From: Voacanga thouarsii
Lineage: Eukaryota; Streptophyta; Magnoliopsida; Gentianales; Apocynaceae
Assembly: GCA_026120185.1 (NCBI GenBank)
Contig: JANUWF010002061.1
Location: forward strand, 2,790,001-2,854,000
Direction of reading: 5' to 3'
DNA length: 64,000 nt
The translations under genes were made by a program, and so were the position numbers. The notes below the pieces were generated by a model. It saw only the letters and a program-made list of their open reading frames with translations. It was not told the origin of the DNA and did no database searches. Positions 52,260 through 63,171 of this stretch are shown here, piece by piece. Each line of letters starts with the position of its first letter. The first letter of the stretch is position 1.

Positions 52260-52530
52260 GTCACTTGAGCGGCCTAGCCAATAAAGGAGGGACTGCGCCC
52301 AATGGCAGCCAATAAGAGACCGAAACGTCATCCGCAGGGAGAATATTTGGAAATGGGAGTGCCCCGGTCCCATCACAGCGCGTTTGCACTGTTTTTTGTA
52401 GTACCATATACTCATAATCTAGTCCGGTCCGCTAAGGTGAGAAGAATGAGAAGCGACCGTCAGAGAAATTGACGGAACTTTGTGGCTCTGATGACGTCAA
52501 AAGTAGTCCTCCACTCGCCTCTCCCGAAAC
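52260..52530. promoter_or_regulatory. Promoter-like island without an adjacent gene
   Basis: Three CCAAT boxes lie at 52278, 52299 and 52309, and a palindromic TGACGTCA (bZIP/TGA-type) at 52492-52499, in DNA markedly richer in G+C than its surroundings. No convincing coding sequence starts on either side before the copia element at 53134. It may be the promoter of a lost or displaced gene. Confidence 0.35.
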
Positions 52531-53133
52531 ACAGTTCGTTAGATCGAAGTGTTATTATGGCGATCAAATTTTTTTCGATAATTTAGGAGTTTAAATATTA
52601 CTTTTGATGTGAATTTAATTTTTTGGGTAATTAAAAGACAATTTCTATTAATTACTTATTAAAATATATTTTATAATTTATTTTTCATAATTTAATAAAT
52701 AAATTTAATTTTTTATATCACTAAAATATATTTCACAATTTACTATGATTAGTCACGATGGCCCTCAAGTGGGGTGGCATCCTTCAGTAGGCGACTGCAT
52801 ACGAGGGTGGGTGCACACCGCCCTGAGGGTGCGTCACACGTCAGCCGAACCTTCCTATTCTCTAGATATTCCTCGCCAAGTTTGCCCACCATCTTACCGC
52901 TGCACGACAACGTTTTACCCCAGTTTTTGTTAGTTTGAGGGTTGCAAGGCATCATTTTCACCCTTCTTTATTAATCCAAACCACATTTTCTCCATCCTAT
53001 TTCTCTTTTTCGGTTTTTGGGAGGGAAATTGGGCACCTTGCATGCCAAATCTGTGTATACAAGTTTCTTTGTTCCATCTTAAATAGTATTTTGTTTTAAT
53101 AAAAAATTTAGAATTCACAAACAATTATTCTTT

Positions 53134-53494
53134 TGTTATAAAATTTAGGCAGTATTAGAATAAAATTTTTACACCACACACTAATAAAACTCTAACTATT
53201 CTTTGTACAAAAATTTCTTTAAACTTCTCTATTTCTTTTCTCTCACAATTTTCTCTAATCTTTCTTTCACAAAAATAATTGTGCATTACAAACTTAAAGA
53301 ATAATTCTATTTATAGAGCTTTAATTAGTGGAATACATCATGGCATACATCATCTTCCACTAATCTTAATTAGTGGTGTCTACACTAAATGGTGGATATC
53401 TATAAAAATCTTTTCTAATAATTCACATAAAGCCATAATTAGTGAAACCTCCACTAATTAGTGGACCTTTTACTAATTTAATATATTCATAACA
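53134..53494 (-). repeat. 3' LTR of the minus-strand copia
   Basis: 361 bp. Ends TGTTATAAAATTT and TTCATAACA in plus orientation. Followed at 53495 by the complement of the polypurine tract. Confidence 0.92.
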
Positions 53495-53504
53495 CTCCCC
53501 CTTG

Positions 53505-55549
53505 GATGTCCATCTATTACATAAAGAATATGGCTCGTTAAAACCTTACTAGATAAAAACTCAATAGGAAAAAAATCTAGTGAAGGAAAAAAAATACACT
53601 ATTATATATGTCTGTTTATTACTCCCCCTAATGAGATGATTCATTTAAATCTTTAAACCGACACATACCGATTTTATGTCTCAACTTCTCAAATGTTGCA
53701 GTCAGTAAAGTCTTTGTGAAAATATTTGCGAGGTTGTCACATGACCGAATTTGTAGCATATCAATTTTACATTTCTTTTAGAGTTTGGTGACATATGTTG
53801 TGTCCGATCTCCTTTAATATATCCTCCTCGTAATTGCGCTATGCAAGCTACATTATCTTCATAAAGAGGAGTTGAAATATCTCTGATATATGATAATTCA
53901 CAACTTTCTCGAATATAATGAATCATTCTCTACTTGCTTCATGCATGGCTTATAATTTTAGCACGATTTGAAAAAGTAACTGCTTGGAGATATCGAATGA
54001 CTTGTTTAATTCCATTCCAATGTCGTCGTGTTAGTGAAGAACCAAATCTTGCTAATAAATTGACAGCAAATACAATATCAGGTCGTGTATTGTTAGCAAG
54101 ATACATTAAGGCACCAATTGCACTGAAATATGGTACTTTAGGACCAAGAAGCTATTCATCCTCTGCATGAGGTTGGAAAAGATCTTTATTCACATCTAAT
54201 GACTGGACAGTCATTGGAATATTCAATGGATGTGCTTTGTCCATGTCAAATTTTTTTAGAACTTTTACTGTATATGTTGCTTGTTGAATAAATGTTTTAC
54301 TTGCCAAATGTTCAATTTGTAAATCAAGGCAAAATATAATTTTACGACTATCATTGATGTCGAATAATCAATTGTTTCTTGGAGCTCTTCAGGAGTTCCA
54401 ATAAGATTAATATCATCAACATATATAGCTAATATCACAATTTATAACCAAATTTCTTAATAAAAACACATAGACATACCTGGTCATTTTAAATATCGCT
54501 TTCAATCAATATTCATTAAGATGATTGAATCACATGCGCTCAGATGGCTTCAGGCCATATAATGATTTTTGCAATTTGAAGGAGTAATTTTCACGAGGAT
54601 AATGTGTATATGCTTCAGGCATATGAAATCCTTCGGGGATTTTCATGTAAATATCATTTTCTAAATTTCCATACAAGTAAGCAGTAGCAACATCTAATAG
54701 GCGCATATCTATCTTTTCATGTACTGCCAAACTGATAAGATATTGGAGTGTAATAGCATCAACAATAGGAGAATAAGTTTCATCATAATCAATACTTGGT
54801 CTTTGTGAAAAACCTTGAGCTACTAATCGTGCTTTATATCGTACGATTTCATTATTTTCATTGCACCTTCGCACAAATATCCATTTGTAACCAACAGGTT
54901 TTGCACCTTCTGGTGTTCGGACTGCAGGTCCGAAACTTCACGTTTTGTCAGTACATTTAACTGCGATTGAATAGCATCTTTCCATTGCAACTAATCTTTT
55001 CTATGCCGACATTCATCAACTGTTATTGGTTTAGAATCATTACTATCATGTGTAACATTAAGAGATATATTGGATGCAAATATATTATCAATAACAGTTT
55101 CTATCCGATTCCAACTTTTACCGGAAGTGATATAATGGATAGAAATTTTAATATTACTTTCATCAACTTTTGGTTCTTTGTCATCAATATGAACATCTGG
55201 AACATTTAATCCTCTTTTTTTTCGAAGATTTTTATCTTTAGAATCAAGAGGTCGGTCACGCTTCTGGCGTGTTTTTGGCTCAGCAGCTATAAGTATAATC
55301 TTTTATTCTGCTGGAACTTCAAGTTGAATAGGAGCATCTATAGTTGGAATATGCGATTTTGTTACTCTTCTGTAGTCAACAAAAACGTTTGGCATTTGAT
55401 TTGCAATGCTTTACAAATGCATTATACTGTTGAATTTCAAGTTCACACACGCTTGTACGCGGATCAAGATAATTTATAATGTTGTCCAATTAAGATCTTT
55501 CTTATACTATTTTTGTTCTCTCCCTAATTTAGAAAATAATGATTTCACA
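53505..55549 (-). pseudogene. Copia integrase end, reverse transcriptase and RNase H, broken
   Basis: The best frame is 54874-54530 (RYKARLVAQGFSQRPSIDYD, then DVATAYLYGNLENDIYMKIP), the N-terminal half of reverse transcriptase. RNase H C-terminal sequence (MIHYIRESCELSYIRD, YEDNVACIAQLRGGYIKGDR) lies at 53926-53702. A serine/charged linker and DPRTSVCELE-like sequence lie near 55450. Similarity to the complete element stops at about 55549. Confidence 0.85.
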
Positions 55550-55724
55550 AGAGAATAATGAAAAAGAAAAGGAAATGTAAGAAAATGATGACAAGTAAGA
55601 AATCTATTATAAAAATCTCCCTTTTTTTTTCACTCTTCTCGCTACCGACTTTTCCTCTTCCTTTTTTATCTTTTCTTCTCTTTCGATCCTCTATCTACCA
55701 TCTACCTCTTCTTCTTCCTCATAC

Positions 55725-55726
<2 letters not shown>

Positions 55727-55768
<42 letters not shown>
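55727..55768. repeat. (TA)n and (GTAT)n microsatellite
   Basis: A TA run of about 15 units followed by GTATGTATGTAT, about 60 bases before the RKD start codon, within the foreign segment. Confidence 0.9.
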
Positions 55769-55769
<1 letters not shown>

Positions 55770-55829
55770 GATATATATCTCAATCATCAGTCATTAGTAA
55801 ACATAAAAAACAAAAACCACAAAGCAGAT

Positions 55830-57099
55830 ATGGCGACTCGTAATTCATTTGAGACATGGTCAAATGTTGACTTGGTTTCTACAGCAGATTTTGATATATT
55901 TTCCTTTTCAAGCCAACCGCTTCCTCTTAATTTTAACGCAGAAGATTTTAATATGTTGTCATTTCCAAGCCAACCGCGTCCTCTTAATTTCAGATGAGAT
56001 ACCTTTGAGGGCTTCATTTTTTTTAGTGTGATTGATAATTAAATTAAACTATCTTTTGGTTTGTTTTGATGTAAATTAGTGAACATACTACTTGAGATTA
56101 ATTTGATCTGCCCATGCAAGAGATTGCTTTTGATGCTGTTCCTCTTGATGCTATTCCTCTGAATGAGGATATACTTGTGCACGATCCTTTCTACTCTCTA
56201 ATAGATTTTGAATAAAGCCAAAGTATGATTATAGGTTATCATATATTCAAATATGGGTTTTGAATGGTATTATCTTTACTGATATTATTTTCTTTTCTAG
56301 GCGAAATAATAAGTGGTTTTGGTAACGAATTTAGAGTGAGGACCCATGACATACATAATATCGAAGTTCAAGATATTATTTCAGACGAAATTCCTATAGA
56401 GAAGAAGAGGATTAATATGCAGAGAGGGTAATGACTCCCAAACTCTATCAAGAGAAATAATTTCGCAATACTTTTACCTGTCAATCAAAAGCGCGGTCAA
56501 AGAACTGAAATTGGCTTAACCCGTCACAAGAACACATGTAGGGAGTTAGGAATTCGTCGATTGCCTCACAGGAAGTTGATGAGTTTGGAGACCCTAATCC
56601 AGAATGTTTAGGTTCTCTCTCACACACACTTATAATTTTATACTATTTGCAAGTATGAAATTATGAAAGATTTATAAGTAAATAACCGATGATATCACTT
56701 CAATTTACAAGAGATGCAAAATAAAAAAGAAGGAGGACATATGATTGAGAAGAAGTTGAAAAAAGCCATTGAGATATTGGAATATTGGAATGTGAAAAGC
56801 AATTGGTGGAAGAAAGTTCTGATACGCAGTTGGAAGACCAAACACAGAAATGGAGACTAGCATACTTCAATGCCAAATATAATGAGAAACTTAAGTATAA
56901 TAAACTTAAGGGAATCATAAAATCCCAAGACTTATTTCATAGTAACTTTACGACTAATTCTGTTACTAGTCTAGATGCGGGGAAAGAAAAGGAGGAGGAT
57001 GCCGAAGAAGAGGAGTTGAAGTCCACAATTGCTAATTGTTTGTCTTCCTCTAATGCAAATATGGAAAAAGAACAACTACAAACATTCACCCTAAATTAA
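55830..57099 (+). pseudogene. RKD-type RWP-RK transcription factor pseudogene inside the copia
   Basis: RKD proteins control egg-cell and embryo identity. Members (CitRKD1/CitRWP) are tied to nucellar polyembryony in citrus. Pieces on plus: 55830-55996 (MATRNSFETWSNVDLVSTAD, with a repeated SSQPLPLNFNAEDFN unit, then a frameshift); 56105-56215 (AFDAVPLDAIPLNEDILVHD, stop); 56301-56432; the RWP-RK core about 56445-56608 (LSREIISQYFYLSIKSAVKE, frameshift near 56515, then CRELGIRRLPHRKLMSLETL). An intron of about 100 bases follows, then 56712-57099 (EMQNKKEGGHMIEKKLKKAI, DTQLEDQTQKWRLAYFNAKY). The invariant Trp of RWPxRK is Leu. Introns persist, so this is not a retrocopy. It lies antisense to the host copia. 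Confidence 0.8.
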
Positions 57100-57284
57100 T
57101 CAGCTCTATTGAAAAAGAGCAACTATAAGAATGCATATTCAAGTTCACGTGAACACCAATGAGATGATAAAAGTGACTTATGATTTTTTTTTTTTGAATT
57201 GTTAGTAGTAATATAGTATATTGACATTCGAATGTAACATCTCAACAATTTGATACTTATTATTAATGGAAATATATTTTTCCC

Positions 57285-58000
57285 TTATTATCTTTTTTAT
57301 TCTACTTCAAGTGGTCAGTATTTCTCTGTGATAAGGAAAATATCGAGTGTGTCCATAACCATAACCACAGTCACTGCCACAACTACGACTATAACGCTTA
57401 TAACGATTATAACAATGACTTTTACTGGAATTAACAGCATTCACTTATGGGAATGCTGTTAAACCAGTTTATCTGGCTTCATGATTTCTCAATAATAACT
57501 CATATTAAATCTGTCAACTTTAGATACCCCTTTTCTCGATATTGTTACTACAGGATAATATTCGAGGTACGAAAAGTGAAGAATGTCTTCTCCAAGATAT
57601 CTTCATCAATAACTTTTTCTCCGCATAATTTTAACTGAGATGTAATTTTATACATCGCGGAATTCACGATTTTAAAATCTTGTAACTTCAGGTACAATCA
57701 TTCATACCGTGCAGTTAGTAGTACGACCATCTTTGGGTGGTCAAATTGTTCTTTTCAGCATTTAGATGTATTTCTATATTAAAAACCTATGGCATATAAT
57801 TTTTTTTTCAGAAATATCAAGAGTTACAAATTTGAGTTTAACAAGGTTAACCATAAAGATTAATAAATGTGTACCTATCTTCTGGCTTTAATAACGGATT
57901 TTTTTTTTTCAGAAATATCAAGGGTTACAAATTTAAATTTAGTAAAGTTTGACCATAGAGATTAATAAACACGTACCTGTCTTATGGCTTTAATAACGGC
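57285..58000 (-). pseudogene. Copia gag remnant and leader of the minus-strand element
   Basis: Reading on minus, the end matches the RG-rich stretch and following bases of the complete copy up to its equivalent of about 26285, where the RKD segment begins. Two direct repeats of about 98 bp (near 57805-57902 and 57908-58005: CAGAAATATCAAG, TTACAAATTT, GATTAATAAA, GGCTTTAATAACGG) duplicate the part next to the primer-binding site. Confidence 0.75.
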
Positions 58001-58020
58001 AGAAATTCGTACTGATAACG

Positions 58021-58369
58021 TGTTATAAAATTTGGGTAGTGTTAGAATAAAATCTTCACACTACACACTAATAAAACTCTAACTATTCTTTATACAAGAA
58101 TTTCTTCAAACTTCTCTCTTTCTTTTCTCTCACAACGTTCTCTAATCTTTATTTCACAAAAATAATGGTGTATTACAAATTTAAAAAATAACTCTATTTA
58201 TAAAGCTCTAATTAGTAGAATACATCATCTTCGACTAATCTTAATTAGTGGTGTCTCCACTAAATGATAAACATTTATAAAAATCTTCTCTAATAATTCA
58301 CATAAATCTATAATTAGTAAAACATCCACTAATTAATAGATCTTTCACTAATTTAATATATTTATAACA
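58021..58369 (-). repeat. 5' LTR of the minus-strand copia
   Basis: 349 bp in plus orientation, TGTTATAAAATTTGGG to TTTATAACA. Primer-binding-like CGTTATCAG (minus) lies directly inside. Confidence 0.92.
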
Positions 58370-59162
58370 CCTTTATTATTTTACTTTTTAAAAAAATTAT
58401 TGACTCGTTAACTAAATATAAAAATAATAGATATGATTCAACCTCATTCTCTCCCCGACTGCCCCAAAATAAGCTCCGACTTTAAAACAATGTGCGGAGG
58501 ATAGGATGAATGAAGTTTCCGGCAACGAAAACGGCACTACGATGGATCTTTTAACAGGGTTTAGTTAATAAATCAATCATTAAAGAATATATTAGCGCTT
58601 TAACATATAAGAATATTTCAGCCCTAAATGAGATAAAGTTAATCTTCCAAGTCAGAAACGCCTTTGCATATTCTATATTTCCACTATCAACCACTACACT
58701 GTATAAAACAATTAGTGAAGAGAGTTTGAATTGCTCCAATTCTGTTATTCAACTCCAATACAATCTTTCTTGGGGTAATCCGTACATTACGGCCCTCTCG
58801 CCGCATCTTTGTCTTGTAATTATTCTAAAATCAAGATAATTACGACAATAATCACAAGACAAAGCATATAATAGAGCCGAATAAAACCTTTGTATTCAAG
58901 AAAGAGTCACTGATGAGCATTATTCTGATATACACAGTGATTCCACTCACCCATGCTTATCATTCAAGAACTACTTTCCCCAACAGTTGAATGTCTTTAC
59001 CTGAATAATATATAGCATTGCAGTTTGTTTCCTGAATCAGCTGTAATGGAACTATCCACTTCTTGAATCCAACGGATACATGTTAAGCTACAATTTGAAG
59101 AAATTAAACAATTGCCTGCCTCTTTGCTAGATCCTCAAATAGAACAGGTTCCAACTTCCAAG
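58370..59162. other. Spacer and 3' UTR of the exonuclease gene
   Basis: 58370-58374 (CCTTT) is the probable right target duplication of the copia. The rest contains probable 3' UTR of the minus-strand exonuclease gene near 58900-59162. No other gene was seen. Confidence 0.5.
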
Positions 59163-62100
59163 CTATTCGTTCAGTTTGCATACGTTAATGAACTTCTGCA
59201 CTGCATTGTGATATTGGGTGCCCTGTAAACAGATTTTGCATTAGCGTCACCAACATGCTAGCGATGTAGTATTGTATCAGCAGTTCATTAAACTAGAACT
59301 TTTCACACATTTGAATTGAAAATCAATAGCAGAAGACAGCAAAGTGAAGTTAAAACAGTTTAATAATAACAGAACACCATCAGGCTTTCAGACAACAGTC
59401 AAAATGAAATCAAACATGATGTGCTGGGTTCAAGGAGTCAGATAAAATGTATTTCTTGGTTCAAAGTAATGGTTTAGACCATAATGAAGATGCTTCTTAT
59501 GAAGTGTATTAAGAAGACCACCGGAAACTTCGGTCATGTGCTTAAGTGTTCTTGTTCCTATTTAAAAAGTAAAGCAGAAGATATACCTTCTTCCAACACA
59601 AGAAGGATGATATTAAATTCCTACACAATGATACTTTAATGGATTAAAATAGATAAATTAGAAAAAGCAGTTCCCACTTTAACCACGTCATACCCCCAAC
59701 AAAGATCCACAACTGGACAACACTATCAAGTCTATTAATGGACTCCCTTATCAAATTATGAAGAACGAACAGGGAAGTTCCAACTGAGAGTAAGCACATG
59801 CGTTCCTTAATTGGAGTCCAGATCACAGACTATTAATAAACATTAAATTTTAGATACCGGTATGCGTTTATACCAAATTGCTTCCACCTTGGCAAGACCA
59901 CACCAGGGACTCCTTAACTAAGCAAGTAGATGCAGGTAACTTGTGTTCTCACCAACAAACAACATTTCATCCTCAATTCTCCAAAAGTTGAACAGGAAAC
60001 TTGGGCCCAAACGACACCCCTCTAGGGAAGAGATAAAATCCCCAGTTATTCCCAGTTCAAGGATTAAAATCTCTTAGAAAGTCATGTCAAACTTGATTTC
60101 ACACTATAAAATGGTCCTTCTTAAAGATGTGAAGTACCAAAATTTGCAAGGTGTACATGGACAACTTTTAAAAGAATGAAATCAGAACAAACACCACCCC
60201 CCCCCCCCGGCCTGCAGAACCATAAGATGGGGAGGTGGGGTGGAAGAGTACCAAATATTTCTTTCCTGGAGATAAGAAGAAAGTAAAAAAATAAATAAAT
60301 TGAATAAATAAAGACAACAAAAGTCTTTTCAGAAGTCCAAGGGAATGGCTATAGCCAAAGAGTTGGTGGTTCTGTCAAAAAAGTGCAAAACTTTGTTGAT
60401 TGGTTACACAAAAATGAAGGTTGGCCAAGAAAAAGCCAAGCGAATCCACATGGAAAATCCCTACCTCCCAATAAAGTTGATTGCAATCCATGCACTGCCA
60501 AAACTCCAAATTCTTGTTAAACAAGCAGTTAGGAATCACTTGGAATCCTTTTGCAGCTTCAACAGCCTCGTCAGTTGTTAAGGGTTTTTGAATGAATTTC
60601 CCATTGCATTTAGTGCACCTTGACATCAGCTGATCCTCAGAGATTGTTAGTTGAAAGGTTTCAATAACCTGCAACACATTTTATCCGTCACCCATTGGAC
60701 ATAATAAGCCACATAGAGAACATGTATACAATATCTAGTATAGTTCCAATTGCAAGTCTGCTTTTAACAAGTCTTCTAAAATCTAAAATGACTTAGGAAA
60801 TGACCTGTCTATAGTAATTACTAAGAAATATTCATGTTACATGTCTACCTCAAGCAGCTGGTCATTTTTCAGAAGAGTCTTCACCCTGTATATTTGGTTT
60901 TTTATCAGGTAGTTATGTCTCAAAAGCTTGGCATCACGTGTTAAGAGCACTCTCTTTTCCTTGTAGGCTTGCTCTATCAAATCCCTGCTAATAAAGCAGT
61001 AAGAAATCGGAGCCTAAGGAAGCAGGCTTAGCATCTGCTGCTCATTTGTACTAAAAAATTAACTTAATTTCCAGAACTTAATTGATTTAACTTCCATAGG
61101 AGTCACGGGTTATAATAGCACCTGGTCTCAGGCTTCTTTGAATGTGGAATGGCAGCATCTATCCCAACACAACGCAAATGCTTCGCCAAACCTTCCACCT
61201 AAAAAAAAATTCTCAGTTTTAGAACAGAAATTGCCTAGTACTTGTACTTACAATAGAGTTAACCCAACCAAAAGTTAAACATGATAATTTCAGCAATACT
61301 ATTAACTCACAAGAAAAAGTTGACTTACCATCACATCGCATAGAAACTTAGGGTATCCATCACCACCTAAGGACAAATCCCATGGTGGGGGACCTTGCCA
61401 ATCATCAATATTTTGTAATAGCCTCTCTTTGTGATTCATTCCAGCAGAATACTTCTTTACTTTCTTTTTGGCCAATTTAGGCTTCCTATCAGAGTCCTTC
61501 AACAATACTCTGTCAGAATACTTTCTAATAATGCGCACAAGAGTGATATCCATTTGTTTTTTAACTTCACATGAATTCCCTTGAAACATAGCCTCTGCAT
61601 CTTGTGTTCTTCCGAGAAACTCAGGCATTGCAGCTCGGACCACAGCAAAAGCATCACAAACAGGGATCCTCAATACTGTTTTACAATCATGTGGTGTCTC
61701 AAAGATCTGCTTCAAGCCAAGATTCAGAGCGGACGATCTATGTTTAGTAGCTTTCTGAACATAATCCCCTGCAATCCACAGTCCAATGCTTTAAGTAATG
61801 CTGGAAGCACAATTTAGCAGGCGAAACAGAAGCAAGCAATAACCATAACATTCTTGAACCCATAAGCTGGCTAAGCAGCCTTCATTAAACGTGTAGGGAA
61901 TTCAGCTATATGCTTAAGATTTCCACACACACCAAGTCATGACAAAAGACACTCATTGCAATAGATCTAACTTAGAAGCCAAGCTCTTAGCTGACAACTA
62001 CAAGTATCAGGCAGCTACTAGTACTAGCAAATGGTCAAGTGGATGACCACAATTGTAACAACATTTAAAAGAAATTGATTGCAATCAACCTTCTTTCTCA

Positions 62101-62979
62101 ACCCTCGCCTTGAAAACATCAAATATTTCGAGCAAACACTCAGCATCAGCAGCTGCATATATCTTCTGCTCTTCACTGAGAGGACGTTGTGACCAATCAC
62201 TGCATTGAAGTTCCTAAAGGCGTGCTATATTATTATGCAATTTCCAAAAAAAGGGAATTAAACTACTTCTCAATACTTGAAAACTCAATTAATATGCATA
62301 AAAAGCCTCGAACCTTCGAAAGTGAAATGCCCAACACTTCTTGGCAAATCGTTGCTAAGCTCTTGCTTTGTTTTGGTACCTTTCTTCCCAATGATTGCTT
62401 GCGTTGCAAATAGTTATATATAAATGTAATATCTAAAAAGGGTTCCACCTACAGATCAATTACAAACAAAACAAGCCAAAAGGAGACTATTTGATCACAT
62501 TGCATTTACTAGGGCTTGAAAAAAAAAACAACAAAATCCTCGAAGCAAGAAACCAGCCATACTCTATCGAAGCCGGGATCGCATCCTTGAGAACAGAAAG
62601 TTGATGACAAGTAGGCCAAATCTTGTTTGAATCTAAAACCCAATTTCAGAATCTCAGGTGAGACAAACACATCTCTTAGCGTCTCGTATATTGATGGAAG
62701 AGGAATAGCTAAAAGGTCAAGAAGAAACACCAGCAACCCGTCCGAGGGGCAGTCAATCGAATCGGAGGAGCATTCGGAGTCGGCGGCGACTTGGCAAACC
62801 ACTTGGAGGAGAGAGACGGAGGGAAAGGTGGATTGGTGGGTTCGAACGGGCTTCCATTCAGCGTCGAGCCCGATGACTGAGGAGTGAGCCAGAGCCCAAC
62901 TCCACCGAGTGAACTCGGCCGAGTCAGTTGAGGAGACAATGTGAATCGTTTGTTTCGGCTTTGGCTCAGTGTGTTCCAT
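59163..62979 (-). CDS. DEDDy 3'-5' exonuclease with Mut7-C domain
   Basis: A plant homologue of exonuclease mut-7/At5g24340-type proteins. Exons on minus: 62979-62563, 62448-62314, 62213-62090, 61768-61329, 61198-61122, 60984-60849, 60668-60465, 59222-59163. All phases match, giving 530 residues. The RNase D-like domain spans exons 1-3: motif I GLDAEW (Asp39, Glu41), motif II KLGFRFKQDLAYL, motif III IYAAADAECLLEIF (Tyr-x3-Asp, hence DEDDy). The C-terminal Mut7-C/PIN-like part has GDGYPKFLCDVMVEGLAKHL, then KRVLLTRDAKLLRHN. A zinc ribbon follows: SRCTKCNGKF and FWQCMDCNQLYWEGTQYH. The start at 62979 (MEHTEPKPKQ) is the first ATG; a longer reading would need GTG. It probably trims RNA in nucleus or cytoplasm, but the substrate is unknown. 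The gene looks intact. Confidence 0.92.
60197..60208. repeat. Poly-C run in intron 7 of the exonuclease gene
   Basis: Twelve consecutive C bases. Unusual in this AT-rich context and a likely place for a length error in sequencing. Confidence 0.85.
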
Positions 62980-63171
62980 AGTCCCTGAGAATCCAACTGG
63001 ACGCACAATTCTAAGGCCCCCCCTATGATAAGAAAAGAGGAGTTTGGGCCGCTGACTACAAAGGCAGAAGGCCTCGACCTTTCTTTTATTTATGATTTTT
63101 TTTTCAATATGCGCATTATTTAACTAGACAAATTGACAATTTTCCTAATTATAATTCATTTAAGTAAATAC
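62980..63171 (-). promoter_or_regulatory. Short upstream region of the exonuclease gene
   Basis: TGGGCC at 63045-63050, 66 bases before the start codon, is a site II-type motif. The next copia LTR begins only 193 bases upstream of the ATG, so distal promoter elements have been displaced or replaced. Confidence 0.5.

Larger units (their letters stand above)
50052..53133. other. Upstream of the Dof gene and intergenic region
   Basis: 50052-50280 is the probable Dof leader and promoter with a long GA tract. 50280-51300 has no gene. A minisatellite occupies about 51310-51695. 52260-52530 is a GC-richer promoter-like island listed separately. 52740-52960 is GC-richer but has no recognisable coding sequence. 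53129-53133 (TCTTT) is the probable left target duplication of the next copia. Confidence 0.5.
53134..58369 (-). mobile_element. Copia element (same family as 25096-30666) carrying foreign DNA
   Basis: On the minus strand the 5' LTR is 58369-58021, gag about 58000-57285, then foreign DNA 57284-55550, then integrase end/RT/RNase H 55549-53505 and the 3' LTR 53494-53134. LTR ends are TGTTAT...ATAACA. The purine tract (read as CTCCCCCTTG on plus) abuts the 3' LTR. Flanks TCTTT and CCTTT agree at four of five bases, a probable target duplication. Compared with the complete copy, bases equivalent to about 26285-27985 (end of gag, protease, most of integrase) are replaced by DNA with an RWP-RK gene. 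Pol has stops and frameshifts. Confidence 0.9.

Noticed and set aside
52745..52961. Two overlapping frames of 60-70 residues on opposite strands
   Set aside because: The GC-richer composition explains the open frames. No similarity, start context or splice support was seen.
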